Shown: piece after piece, positions 24,368 to 32,400 of the stretch | Layout: each line of letters begins with the position of its first letter | Position numbering within the stretch: the stretch's first letter is position 1 | Assembly: GCA_018268855.1 (NCBI GenBank) | Contig: JAFDVR010000016.1 | Span: 62,001-126,000, forward strand | Length of the DNA stretch: 64,000 nucleotides | Direction of reading: 5' to 3' | Origin: Acidobacteriota bacterium | GTDB lineage: Bacteria > Acidobacteriota > Terriglobia > Terriglobales > Acidobacteriaceae | Notes under the pieces: generated by a model | The model's input: only the letters and a program-made list of their open reading frames with translations | Told to the model about the DNA's origin: nothing | Database searches by the model: none | Made by a program: the position numbers and the translations under genes

Positions 24368-26539
24368 TTAATACTGGAGGGAAACTCTGCCGCGGATGTC
24401 CTGCGAACTCGACCCCACCAGTACGTCATACTCACCGCGATCGCTCATCCATCCGTGTTTGCCTTCGCTCCAGTAGGCGAGGTCCTGCACGGTGATGGGC
24501 ATCGAGACGATTTTGCTCTCGCCTGCCTTCAGGTCCACGCGTTCAAATCCTTTCAGCGCTTTTACGGGACGATCGACCGGGCCGGCATTGGAGTGTATAT
24601 AGATTTGCGCGATCTCAGCGCCCTCGCGTGTGCCGGTGTTCTTTACCGTGAAGCTCACCGTTGCCGGAGCGGATGCGGTCGGTTTGCCGGAGACTTTGAA
24701 GTCGGAATAAGCGAACTTCGTGTAAGAAAGTCCGAATCCGAATGGAAACTGCACCGGAATCTGCTTCTTCTCATACCAGCGGTATCCGATGTAAATACCC
24801 TCGCGATACACCACAGGGATGTTTTTGCCGCCGTTCTGCTGAAACTTTGCGGAATCGCCCTTACCGCCGCCCCAGGCGTAGGTGCCGTCTTCCATCTTGT
24901 TGTAGTCGAACGCAGGCGAATCCTTGAACGTCTTCTCAATGGTGAAGGGCAGCTTACCTGACGGGCTTACCTTTCCACTCAGCACGTTTGCCATCGCCGT
25001 CCCGCGCTGCTGGCCAAGGAAGTATCCGAAGACGACGCCCTTCACCTGCGAAAGCCACGGCATCGGCAGCCCATTGCCGGCGGAGATAATCACCACCACG
25101 TTGGAGTTCATCGACGCATACTTCTCCACCGCTTCATCGATCGCGGGATTCTCAAACGGAATGTCCTTGCCTTCGCTCGCCGGCTTGTTGACGAACAGCA
25201 GCACCACATCCGCGCTCTTTACCGCGGCATCGTCCGTAGCGCGCACCACGTTGTCGCCGTAGACAGCCTTTAGCCCAGCCATAAAGTCGACATGGTCGTA
25301 ACCCTTTACCGCTCCTGACCCCTTGCCACCGTAAACCGTCAACGCCTCATCCGTTCCAACGACAGCAATCTTCTTGCCCTGCGCAATGGGCAGAACGTCA
25401 TCCTGATTTTTAAGCAGCGTGATCGCCTCTTCGGCAGCCTTGAGCGCGACGGCATTGTGGCTCTCAATCTTGCTCACTAAAGCTGGATCGCGGTACGGAC
25501 GGTCGTAGTAGCCGCTTTTGAAAAAGCTGTACAGGTTCTCCTGCACCATCATGCCGAGCTGCTTCTCAATCGCAGCCTTGCTCTCTGGATGGAGCGTCAC
25601 TTGATTGTTCACCCACTTTGCAAAAAGAGCATTGTCGGCCATCAGCAGGCTGTGGCCTGAAGTCAGTTCCAGGTCGAGCCGGTTCTTCCAATAAAGGCTG
25701 TTGGCCCAGTCGCTCATGATGATGCCTTTGTAGCCATACTCATTGCGCAGCACACCTTTTGACAGTGGCATGTCCGCAGCGCCCGGATATCCGTTGACGA
25801 GATTGTTGCCTGTCATCACCGCCAGCACGCCGCCTTGCTGGATAGCAGCCTTATAGGGTGCAAGGTAGAGCTCGCGCAGCGCACGCTCGCCGATCTTCAC
25901 ATCGGCGATGTGGCGGTAAAACTCCTGCTCATTGCCGAGAAAGTGTTTTACGGTAGCGATGGTGCCGTTGGCCTGCATGCCTTTTACGTAATGCACGCCT
26001 ATCTGGCTCGCTAAAAACGGATCTTCGCCAAAATATTCAAAGTTCCGTCCACCTTCTGCGTTGCGATACAGGTTTAAGCCAGGTCCAAGCAGCACTTCGA
26101 CGCCCCACGCGCGCGTCTCTTCGCTGATGGCCTGCGCATAGTCGTGCGCCATCTGCCGGTCCCATGTGGCTGCGAGGGCCTGTCCACTGGGAAACGCCGT
26201 GGTCTTCAGCACCTTGGTGCAGATATCTTTCTCGTGGACGCCCTGCGTGGCATCGGCAAAGTACACGGGCGCCAGGCCAAGCCGCTCCACGCCGGGATAG
26301 TAGAAGGTCTTCAGCCCGCCGGTGAGCGTCAGCTTTTCGTCAAAGGTGAGCCGCTTCACTACGTCTGCTGCGCGCGCCTCCGCTGTGGCCTTTGTGTTCC
26401 TGTAGATGGCGTTTGCAGGCAGGTTCTGATGCATGCCGATAGGGCGAAAATCGAGGCCGCAGAGCGTGTATTCAATCGTGTCCTGCGCGTGCAACGAAGC
26501 ACAGAGCAGAAAGGCGGCAAAAAGAGGCGTGAGGCGCAT
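24368..26539 (-). CDS. Secreted glycoside hydrolase family 3 beta-glucosidase
   Basis: The 723-residue enzyme begins with a signal peptide (MRLTPLFAAFLLCASLHAQ); gggag lies ~9 nt before the ATG. The GH3 N-terminal barrel is seen in LGLAPVYFADATQGVHE, GPGLNLYRNAEGGRNFEYFGEDPFL and TVKHFLGNEQEFYRH. The nucleophile Asp is in GIIMSDWANS. The alpha/beta sandwich follows (ITLLKNQDDVLPIAQGKKIAVVG), then a fibronectin-III-like C-terminus (PFGFGLSYTKFAYSDF ... GVDLKAGESKIVSMPI-type strands). Likely hydrolyses beta-glucosides or beta-xylosides in the periplasm or outside the cell. Monocistronic. Confidence 0.92.
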   Translation of the reverse strand: MRLTPLFAAFLLCASLHAQDTIEYTLCGLDFRPIGMHQNLPANAIYRNTKATAEARAADVVKRLTFDEKLTLTGGLKTFYYPGVERLGLAPVYFADATQGVHEKDICTKVLKTTAFPSGQALAATWDRQMAHDYAQAISEETRAWGVEVLLGPGLNLYRNAEGGRNFEYFGEDPFLASQIGVHYVKGMQANGTIATVKHFLGNEQEFYRHIADVKIGERALRELYLAPYKAAIQQGGVLAVMTGNNLVNGYPGAADMPLSKGVLRNEYGYKGIIMSDWANSLYWKNRLDLELTSGHSLLMADNALFAKWVNNQVTLHPESKAAIEKQLGMMVQENLYSFFKSGYYDRPYRDPALVSKIESHNAVALKAAEEAITLLKNQDDVLPIAQGKKIAVVGTDEALTVYGGKGSGAVKGYDHVDFMAGLKAVYGDNVVRATDDAAVKSADVVLLFVNKPASEGKDIPFENPAIDEAVEKYASMNSNVVVIISAGNGLPMPWLSQVKGVVFGYFLGQQRGTAMANVLSGKVSPSGKLPFTIEKTFKDSPAFDYNKMEDGTYAWGGGKGDSAKFQQNGGKNIPVVYREGIYIGYRWYEKKQIPVQFPFGFGLSYTKFAYSDFKVSGKPTASAPATVSFTVKNTGTREGAEIAQIYIHSNAGPVDRPVKALKGFERVDLKAGESKIVSMPITVQDLAYWSEGKHGWMSDRGEYDVLVGSSSQDIRGRVSLQY

Positions 26540-26643
26540 GCGGAAGTTCTCCCGGAAAACTTAGTCTTGCGGAAGAATGATATCGCTTACAGAGGACAGA
26601 TGTCCCTGAATCTCGTGGATATGCATTCCAAATCAGGTGTGGA

Positions 26644-26805
26644 CTATTCTTTGTCCTCTTCGCCGTCGCGCAAAGACTCTTCAATGCGCATGTCTTCGAA
26701 CTCTTCTGAGTCGAAGACTTCACCACACTGCACGCACTCAACAAATTCACTGTCTTCGGTGCGCGAAACAACGCGGACCGCCGGGTGCTTGCAAGCCTCT
26801 GCCAT
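26644..26805 (-). CDS. Small acidic single-CxxC protein (53 aa)
   Basis: A 53-codon frame from ATG 26805 to TAG 26644 has ggaaggg directly upstream. The product is MAEACKHPAVRVVSRTEDSEFVECVQCGEVFDSEEFEDMR plus a very acidic tail (EESLRDGEEDKE). The C5 plus C24xxC27 pattern with H7 could bind one zinc (C-x-H...CxxC). The layout matches short zinc-knuckle proteins seen in Acidobacteria. It is a stand-alone gene between GH3 and the Rrf2 gene. The function is unknown; a nucleic-acid or protein-binding role is a guess. Confidence 0.6.
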   Translation of the reverse strand: MAEACKHPAVRVVSRTEDSEFVECVQCGEVFDSEEFEDMRIEESLRDGEEDKE

Positions 26806-27033
26806 GCCCTTCCGATCTCTCCAGGAAGCGCCGCAAATATAGGAAAACGGCGCAGATGATGGTCGATTTTCCGCTTAGCTGCAAAGCATGTCAACTCTGT
26901 GTTGGAGAAGAATTCTCAAAGATGAGCAATTTGCGGTTGCGAGCCATTCTTTTGGAAGTAAAATCAAAATAGTCCGAGTTCCGTCCGGCGCTATCTTTTC
27001 AGGCGGATTTCGCGGATTTTGAGGCAGATTGCC

Positions 27034-27507
27034 ATGCTGAGGCTGACAAAAAAAGCGGACTACGGTCTGATGGCCCTGAAGTATCTGGCCGAGCAGGCCA
27101 CGGGGGACGGCCCCACGGCGCACTCTGCCAAGGACATTGCCGAGGCATATCACATTCCGCCGCAGCTTTTGGCCAAGATTCTGCAAACGCTGGCCAAGGC
27201 CGGCATTCTGGTATCGCACGCCGGTACGCATGGCGGATATTCCCTCTCACGCCCGGCAGCGGAGATCAACGCGTTTGAAGTGATCCGCGCGATTGACGGT
27301 CCGCTTTTTATTACAAGCTGCATCACTATCCACGGAACCTGCGACCTGGCGGGACATTGCACCATCAAAGAACCGCTGCGCAAGGTGAACGACAGTATCA
27401 AAGACCTGCTAAGCGGCATTCACATTGCCGATCTGGTTGAGGCCAACGAAGCTGCGGGCAAGAACGCCGTGCCGGTTGCCGGTGGCCTGGTTTCCATCGC
27501 ACTGTAG
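27034..27507 (+). CDS. Rrf2-family Fe-S cluster-sensing regulator (IscR-like)
   Basis: The 157-residue winged-helix repressor starts [21 protein letters not shown], the Rrf2 opening; ATG 27034 is chosen because this block begins there. The C-terminal half has three Cys in [15 protein letters not shown] (C-x6-C-x5-C), matching the IscR [2Fe-2S] ligand layout. It directly precedes iscS, so it should repress the isc genes when holo and release them under Fe-S shortage. The operator was not identified with confidence upstream. The C-terminus has an extra [12 protein letters not shown] tail. Confidence 0.9.
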   Translation: MLRLTKKADYGLMALKYLAEQATGDGPTAHSAKDIAEAYHIPPQLLAKILQTLAKAGILVSHAGTHGGYSLSRPAAEINAFEVIRAIDGPLFITSCITIHGTCDLAGHCTIKEPLRKVNDSIKDLLSGIHIADLVEANEAAGKNAVPVAGGLVSIAL

Positions 27508-27584
27508 CGCAAATAAATGCGCAGGTAAAAGAACGACGAAGCAAGCTGAAGTTTTCGCTCGCACAGTACAGGAGAAAATTCAAC

Positions 27585-28829
27585 ATGAGCACCACTGCCG
27601 TAACGCCCACTGGAGTAAAGCTGCCGATCTACATGGACAACCACGCCACCACGCCGCTGGATCCACGCGTGCTCGAGGCGATGATGCCTTACCTGACCAC
27701 TATTTTCGGCAATGCGGCCAGCCGCAACCACTCCTTTGGATGGGAAGCCGAGCAGGCCGTGGACAAAGCGCGCGAGCAGATCGCGAAGCTGATTGGCGCG
27801 ACCAGCAAGGAGATCATCTTCACCTCGGGCGCGACGGAGAGCAACAACCTCGCCATCAAGGGCGTGGCCGAGATGTATCGCGAAAAGGGCAACCACATCG
27901 TCACGCAGGTGACGGAGCACAAGGCTGTGCTGGATACCTGCAAGCGTCTTGAGAAGTATGGCTTTCAGGTAACGTATCTGCCGGTGAAGCCTGATGGCCT
28001 GGTGGATGTGGAAGACGTTCGCAATGCGATCACCGATAAGACAATCCTCGTCTCCATCATGTACGCGAACAACGAGATCGGCACGGTCAACCCCATTCCT
28101 GAGATCGGCAAGCTGTGCCATGAGAAGGGCGTGCTCTTCCACTGCGATGCTGTGCAGGCCGTGGGCAAGATTCCGGTGAACGTGATCAGCGACAATATCG
28201 ATCTGCTCTCGCTTTCAGGACACAAGATTTACGGGCCGAAAGGCGTGGGCGCTTTGTATGTTCGCCGCCGCAATCCGCGTGTGCAGTTGAATGCGCAAAT
28301 CGATGGTGGAGGCCACGAGCGCGGCATGCGCTCCGGCACGCTGAATGTTCCGGGCATTGTTGGCCTGGGTGCGGCTTGCGAGATCGCCATGCACGAGATG
28401 GAGAGCGAGACGAAGCGCCTTACGGAGCTGCGCGACTACCTTCGTAAGCGTTTGGAAGAGAAGCTGGACTACGTTCACGTGAACGGCAACATGGAACACC
28501 ATCTGCCCGGCAACCTGAACATGAGCTTTGTCTACGTGGAAGGCGAGTCGCTGCTGATGGGCATCAACGAAATTGCCGTCTCGTCCGGCTCGGCCTGCAC
28601 CTCGGCCACGCTGGAGCCGTCGTATGTGCTGAAGGCGCTCGGTCTCGGTGATGACGTAGCGCACTCGTCCATTCGCTTCGGTCTCGGCCGCTTCAACACC
28701 AAGGAAGAAGTGGACTACGTTGCCGACAAGCTGATTGACGTGGTGCTGAAACTGCGCGAGCTTTCGCCGCTGTACGAAATGGTGAAAGAAGGCATCGATC
28801 TGACGAAGATCGAGTGGGCTGCGCACTAA
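27585..28829 (+). CDS. iscS: Cysteine desulfurase IscS
   Basis: The 414-residue PLP enzyme takes sulfur from cysteine and delivers persulfide to IscU. It opens [27 protein letters not shown] binds at K214 in [20 protein letters not shown]. The mobile-loop catalytic Cys is C338 in [21 protein letters not shown], the group I (IscS/NifS) loop. Length is normal for IscS plus a short N-terminal leader ([14 protein letters not shown]). It follows the Rrf2 regulator by 77 bp. In the classic operon iscU would come next, but here a TA-containing block intervenes. Confidence 0.96.
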   Translation: MSTTAVTPTGVKLPIYMDNHATTPLDPRVLEAMMPYLTTIFGNAASRNHSFGWEAEQAVDKAREQIAKLIGATSKEIIFTSGATESNNLAIKGVAEMYREKGNHIVTQVTEHKAVLDTCKRLEKYGFQVTYLPVKPDGLVDVEDVRNAITDKTILVSIMYANNEIGTVNPIPEIGKLCHEKGVLFHCDAVQAVGKIPVNVISDNIDLLSLSGHKIYGPKGVGALYVRRRNPRVQLNAQIDGGGHERGMRSGTLNVPGIVGLGAACEIAMHEMESETKRLTELRDYLRKRLEEKLDYVHVNGNMEHHLPGNLNMSFVYVEGESLLMGINEIAVSSGSACTSATLEPSYVLKALGLGDDVAHSSIRFGLGRFNTKEEVDYVADKLIDVVLKLRELSPLYEMVKEGIDLTKIEWAAH

Positions 28830-28924
28830 GCGACGAAAGATTTGTACAGGATGGAAATGTCGAAGCGGAATAATATATTCGGCAGAGTTTCGTCCAGCAG
28901 ATATTAAGCTATGACCGGAAGCAG

Positions 28925-29023
28925 TTGAAGGGATACCCTGTCTGGCTCTGGCCGAGGTACTCCATCACTTTGTTTTTGCTTGTGCTTGGCGCAGTCGTTT
29001 TGTGGAAGATGTTACATAGCTAG
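28925..29023 (+). other. Possible small membrane peptide or decayed gene
   Basis: A TTG-initiated frame (28925) ends at TAG 29021-29023 and would encode KGYPVWLWPRYSITLFLLVLGAVVLWKMLHS: one convincing transmembrane helix. In the same frame the upstream codons also read like protein (FVQQILSYDRKQ) but have no standard start. A different frame from ATG 28851 (MSKRNNIFGR...) hits a stop at 28908. This fits a short gene broken by one frameshift, or a small TTG-start peptide. Nothing else fills this 200-bp gap after iscS. Confidence 0.35.
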
Positions 29024-29032
29024 ATCGATACG

Positions 29033-29338
29033 ATGCAGAACTTCATTACAGAACGGATCAGCGAAATCGAAAGCCTCTGCCGCAAGCACCATGTGCGGCG
29101 GCTTTCGATTTTTGGCTCTGCCGTGCGCGATGACTTCAATCCTGAGACGAGTGATGTGGATGTGCGTGTGGAATTTCTGCCCGAAGCAGATGCGGATTAT
29201 TTGAAAAATCTTTATGCGATTGAAGACACCTTGCCAGTTCTCTTCAATCGAAAAGTCGATGTGATCAGCGGCGAAATCCGCAATCCCTATTTCAGACAAG
29301 CAGTTGAAGCCGACGAGGTCACATTGTATGCGGCGTGA
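29033..29338 (+). CDS. MntA-like nucleotidyltransferase (antitoxin of HepT/MntA pair)
   Basis: The 101-residue minimal nucleotidyltransferase has the signature LSIFGSAVRDDFNPETSDVDVRVEF: GS near residue 27, then the metal-binding D-x-D about eleven residues later. MntA antitoxins AMPylate a Tyr in the partner HepT HEPN toxin and so inactivate it. The spacing between GS and DxD is one residue longer than the classic GSX10DXD. The gene starts at ATG 29033 and overlaps hepT by 11 nt. The pair forms a HEPN-MNT module inside the isc locus. Confidence 0.87.
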   Translation: MQNFITERISEIESLCRKHHVRRLSIFGSAVRDDFNPETSDVDVRVEFLPEADADYLKNLYAIEDTLPVLFNRKVDVISGEIRNPYFRQAVEADEVTLYAA

Positions 29339-29708
29339 CGTCCGGATGCTTATAGAAGACATCCGCCGATCCATTTGTCATATTCAGAAGTACACGCACA
29401 ATGTCACATTCGAGCAGTACGAACAAAACTCTCTGCTCCAGGATGGAGTAGAGAGAAATTTCATTACGATTGGCGAAGCAATTCGAAGGATGCGTCATGT
29501 CAATGAAGATGCAGCACAACGGATCGACCACCTATTGAAGATCTCGGCATTTCGTAATTTCCTTGTACATGAATACGAACAGGTGAGTCACAAGCGGGTC
29601 TGGAAGACAGCTCAGGATTCATTGCCGCTCTTCAAGCAGCAAATCGACACTTGGGCGGCAGAACTCGGTATGCCACCCTTTGAAGAAAACCCGCCACAAA
29701 AACTATGA
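29328..29708 (+). CDS. HepT-like HEPN ribonuclease toxin
   Basis: The start is ATG 29328, inside the end of mntA; the conserved part begins MRRDVRMLIEDIRRSICHIQ. The 126-residue all-helical HEPN protein carries RNFLVHEY, the RX4HXY motif of HepT RNases that cut tRNA or mRNA, and lies in the usual order after or before MNT. The Tyr in HEY is the AMPylation target in characterised pairs. The stop overlaps the SnoaL-like gene (ATGA). Confidence 0.88.
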   Translation: MRRDVRMLIEDIRRSICHIQKYTHNVTFEQYEQNSLLQDGVERNFITIGEAIRRMRHVNEDAAQRIDHLLKISAFRNFLVHEYEQVSHKRVWKTAQDSLPLFKQQIDTWAAELGMPPFEENPPQKL

Positions 29709-30070
29709 CGGAGACGGATGCGAGACAGTTTGCCGCCGAGTGGATCGCTGCATGGAACGCGCACGACCTCGACCGCATTCTGTCGCACTATGCAGATGAT
29801 GTGCGGTTTGTCTCGCCCTTTGTGCAGCGCATCATGGGGCAGCAGGATGGTGTGGTGCAGGGCATTCCCGCGTTGCGCGATTACTTCAGCCGCGGGCTGG
29901 CTGCGTATCCTGATCTGCGGTTTGAGCTGTATACCGTTCTTGCAGGCGTGAACAGCGTCACGCTCTACTACGGCAGTGTGAAGAACCTTTTGGCGGCCGA
30001 GGTGATGGCCTTCGATTCTGATGGACGCATCTCATCTGTGCTGGCACACTATGCAAGCGAGGCGCCATGA
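29705..30070 (+). CDS. SnoaL-like / nuclear-transport-factor-2 domain protein
   Basis: The 121-residue alpha+beta barrel protein begins ARQFAAEWIAAWNAHDLDRILSHYADDVRFVSPF, the SnoaL/NTF2 opening. It continues with GIPALRDYFSRGLAAYPDLRFELYTVLAG. Such proteins are small-molecule isomerases, hydrolases or binding proteins. The start overlaps hepT and the stop overlaps the DUF347 gene, both by 4 nt (ATGA), so it is translationally tied to the TA pair and the membrane protein. Ligand unknown. Confidence 0.87.
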   Translation: MTETDARQFAAEWIAAWNAHDLDRILSHYADDVRFVSPFVQRIMGQQDGVVQGIPALRDYFSRGLAAYPDLRFELYTVLAGVNSVTLYYGSVKNLLAAEVMAFDSDGRISSVLAHYASEAP

Positions 30071-30837
30071 CAGAAAACACGCGGTATGCATTGAGCAAGG
30101 TCCCTGAAGTCACACTCGGTTTTTGGATCATCAAAATTGCGGCAACCACATTGGGTGAAACGGGGGGCGATGCGCTCTCGATGTCGATGAATCTCGGCTA
30201 TCTGGTGAGCACGATTATTCTCATCGTGCCGTTCCTTATTCTTGTAGTCGCGCAGATTAAGGCGAGCCGCTTCTATCCGTTCCTTTACTGGTCTGTGATT
30301 GTGGCGACTACGCTTGCCGGCACTACCATGGCCGACTTTGCCGACCGCTCGCTCGGCATCGGATATCCCGGCGGGACGGCGATCCTGTTCACGCTGGTGA
30401 TTCTTTCGCTGGTGGTCTGGAAGTATGCAGTGGGTACGGTGTCTGTGAACAACATCGTTACTCCCAAGGCGGAGATGTTCTACTGGCTGACCATCCTCTT
30501 CTCCAACACGCTGGGGACGGCGCTCGGCGACTGGACAAGTGAAGGCACCGGATTTGCGGGTGGCATCTATCTCTTTCTCGCCCTGCTGGCGGTCATCGCT
30601 TTGCTGTATTTCTTCACCAAGATCAGTCGTACAGTGCTTTTCTGGGCGGCGTTCATCCTTACGCGGCCGCTCGGTGCCACTGTTGGCGACTTCCTCACCA
30701 AACCGCATGCAAGCGGTGGGCTTAATTTGAGCCGCTTCGTCTCCACGGGCGTGCTGGCGGTGTTCATCATCGCCTGTATCCTGCTGATTCCACAGCGTGC
30801 CGGGCACCATCCGGGGCATAGCGAGGAAGCGGCGTAA
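30067..30837 (+). CDS. DUF347 four-repeat membrane protein (COG4705-like)
   Basis: The 256-residue polytopic protein contains four internal repeats. Each places a Gly-Thr/Asp block at the end of a helix: ATTLGETGGDALSM, GTTMADFADRSLG, GTALGDWTSEGTGF and GATVGDFLTKP. Each repeat has two helices and a W or Y at the interface, as in DUF347. Around eight helices in total. The family is described only as bacterial membrane proteins of unknown function. The four equivalent acidic residues suggest a symmetric ion- or solute-binding channel, which is inference. It ends the insertion between iscS and iscU. Confidence 0.8.
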   Translation: MTENTRYALSKVPEVTLGFWIIKIAATTLGETGGDALSMSMNLGYLVSTIILIVPFLILVVAQIKASRFYPFLYWSVIVATTLAGTTMADFADRSLGIGYPGGTAILFTLVILSLVVWKYAVGTVSVNNIVTPKAEMFYWLTILFSNTLGTALGDWTSEGTGFAGGIYLFLALLAVIALLYFFTKISRTVLFWAAFILTRPLGATVGDFLTKPHASGGLNLSRFVSTGVLAVFIIACILLIPQRAGHHPGHSEEAA

Positions 30838-30913
30838 CTTGCTCGAACCGAAGTTGATATCTTCCCGCACCCGGATAGCAAGAGTTATCATCTAAGAGGA
30901 CAGGAGTACCACC

Positions 30914-31336
30914 ATGGCATACAGCGATAAGGTCGTAGACCACTACGAAAATCCCCGCAACGTGGGAACGCTTGATAAGAGTTCCACCGAGGTCGGCACC
31001 GGCCTGGTCGGCGCGCCGGAGTGCGGCGACGTGATGCGTCTGCAGATTAAGGTCAATCCCGAGACCCAGGTGATCGAAGATGCGAAGTTCAAGACCTTCG
31101 GCTGCGGCTCGGCCATCGCCAGTTCGTCACTTGCGACGGAGTGGGTGAAAGGCAAGACGGTTGCCGAAGCGCTGACCATCTCCAACACCGACATTGTGAA
31201 GGAGCTTGCGCTTCCTCCAGTGAAGATTCACTGCTCGGTGCTCGCTGAAGACGCAATCCGCGCCGCGATTGGTGACTGGAAGAAGAAGAACGGTTCGGCT
31301 GAAGCTGAGCCGGCGCTCGCTTCCGTCAGCGTATAA
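30914..31336 (+). CDS. iscU: Fe-S cluster scaffold protein IscU
   Basis: The 140-residue scaffold assembles [2Fe-2S] clusters with IscS. The ligand residues are C37 and D39 (ECGDVM), C64 (FGCGSA), and C107 with H106 in LPPVKIHC (100-107), the site recognised by HscA. The Lys- and Ala-rich C-terminus (WKKKNGSAEAEPALASVSV) is longer than usual. aggacaggag precedes the ATG. A strong terminator lies 16 bp downstream, so transcription probably ends or attenuates before iscA. Confidence 0.95.
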   Translation: MAYSDKVVDHYENPRNVGTLDKSSTEVGTGLVGAPECGDVMRLQIKVNPETQVIEDAKFKTFGCGSAIASSSLATEWVKGKTVAEALTISNTDIVKELALPPVKIHCSVLAEDAIRAAIGDWKKKNGSAEAEPALASVSV

Positions 31337-31351
31337 CCTTAGAAAACTGAG

Positions 31352-31398
31352 CGCCCCGTTGGGTCTGCTTCGGCAGAGCAGCGGGGCGTTTCTGTTTA
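31352..31398 (+). terminator. Terminator or attenuator between iscU and iscA
   Basis: The outer arms cgccccgttg (31352-31361) and cagcggggcg (31379-31388) pair over 10 bp. An inner stem tctgc/gcaga closes on a ttcg tetraloop. The hairpin is followed by tttctgttt (31389-31397). This is a textbook intrinsic terminator, which would uncouple iscA-hscB from iscU. Confidence 0.82.
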
Positions 31399-31409
31399 AT
31401 GACCATGAG

Positions 31410-31436
31410 GGCCGCTGCATCGTGCAAGCAGCGGCC
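31410..31436. repeat. Perfect palindromic hairpin before iscA
   Basis: ggccgctgc (31410-31418) and gcagcggcc (31428-31436) pair perfectly around a 9-nt loop. It sits just upstream of the taaaat -10-like box at 31443. No T-run follows. It may be an operator or a remnant palindromic repeat. Confidence 0.55.
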
Positions 31437-31442
31437 GCCATC

Positions 31443-31448
31443 TAAAAT
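31443..31448 (+). promoter_or_regulatory. -10-like box next to the iscA start
   Basis: taaaat at 31443-31448 ends 6 nt before ATG 31455, and no Shine-Dalgarno is present. With the terminator upstream, this is the likely iscA promoter and would give a leaderless message. The -35 region is poor. Confidence 0.45.
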
Positions 31449-31454
31449 AGAGCT

Positions 31455-31922
31455 ATGTCTACCGTCTCTATCAGTTCGACGACGTCTCAGGATATGTCGG
31501 CCCCAGCACCCGAGGCTGGCAAGCTGTCGAGCCCGATCGTACCTCCGGTCTCCGCACCGGAGGCGAACGCGAAGGCGGCCAGCATCGAGGTGACGGAGAA
31601 GGCGCTCAAGCGCATCCGCGCCGCGATGAAGAAGGAGAATGTCTCGGCGGAACAGGGCGGTTTGCGGCTTGGCATTACAGGCGGCGGATGTTCGGGATTG
31701 AGCTACAACATCCGTTTCGACAGTCAGCCGCGCGACCGCGACCGTGTGTGGGAATTTGAGCAGGAGGGCGAACGCGTGCGGGTGTTTGTGGACCCCAAGT
31801 CGTTCCTCTACCTCAGCGGCATGATTCTGGACTTCGAAGAGACGATCATGCGTCAGGGTTTCAACTTCATCAATCCGCACAGCACCAAGAGCTGCGGCTG
31901 CGGATCGAGTTTCTCCGCTTAA
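31455..31922 (+). CDS. A-type Fe-S carrier protein (IscA/ErpA)
   Basis: The 155-residue A-type carrier has the HesB-like core starting at about residue 45 (IEVTEKALKRIRAAMKKENV). The three cluster-ligand Cys lie in GGGCSGLSYN and the C-terminal SCGCGSSF. It hands clusters from IscU to target apoproteins. The first ~44 residues (Ser/Thr/Pro-rich) are an extension not in E. coli IscA; a shorter start is not obvious. The order iscU-iscA fits the isc operon, though a terminator separates them. Whether IscA, ErpA or another A-type subgroup cannot be settled. Confidence 0.93.
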   Translation: MSTVSISSTTSQDMSAPAPEAGKLSSPIVPPVSAPEANAKAASIEVTEKALKRIRAAMKKENVSAEQGGLRLGITGGGCSGLSYNIRFDSQPRDRDRVWEFEQEGERVRVFVDPKSFLYLSGMILDFEETIMRQGFNFINPHSTKSCGCGSSFSA

Positions 31923-31933
31923 CGAGAGCGCGC

Positions 31934-32374
31934 ATGGCAACTACTCAGACGAGCGACCGCTGTATTACGAAGGCATCGCGTCTGGTGCGCACGCTGCAGG
32001 TGCTCTCTTCGCTCTTCATCATGGTGCTTGCGTTGCTGCCAGGATTCGTCGGCGCAGCGAATCTATTTTTCTACATCCGCAACGTCACACGCATCACGGA
32101 CTGGTCGTTGCTGGCTCTAGGCGCGGCGCTGCTTCTGCTTGGGTTGATCTCACTCGCAAAGCCGAAGAACGCAGCGCGGTGGATCAGTCTCATAGCGGTG
32201 ATCGGATTCGCGGTGGTGCTGGCGACAGCAACAGGCGTGATGCAGCCGATCACGGCGGACACCAACATTGCACTGCTTTGTGCTGGTGCTTTCTTTCTTA
32301 TCTTCCTCATGAGCCGCTATCTTGCGCGTCCGCACTTCCAGAATGGTGCGGCGTGCAGCCACTGCGGACATTAG
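31934..32374 (+). CDS. Four-helix membrane protein with C-terminal CxxC
   Basis: The 146-residue protein starts at ATG 31934, 11 bp after iscA. It has four helices (VLSSLFIMVLALLPGFVGAA, LLALGAALLLLGLISLA, WISLIAVIGFAVVLATATGV, IALLCAGAFFLIFLMSRYL), and ends NGAACSHCGH, a cytoplasmic CxxC. The two terminal Cys plus a nearby His suggest metal or cluster contact, which would fit its position between iscA and hscB. I do not recognise the family. Confidence 0.65.
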   Translation: MATTQTSDRCITKASRLVRTLQVLSSLFIMVLALLPGFVGAANLFFYIRNVTRITDWSLLALGAALLLLGLISLAKPKNAARWISLIAVIGFAVVLATATGVMQPITADTNIALLCAGAFFLIFLMSRYLARPHFQNGAACSHCGH

Positions 32375-32400
32375 CTTTTCTGCGTCTCATAGAATGACAC

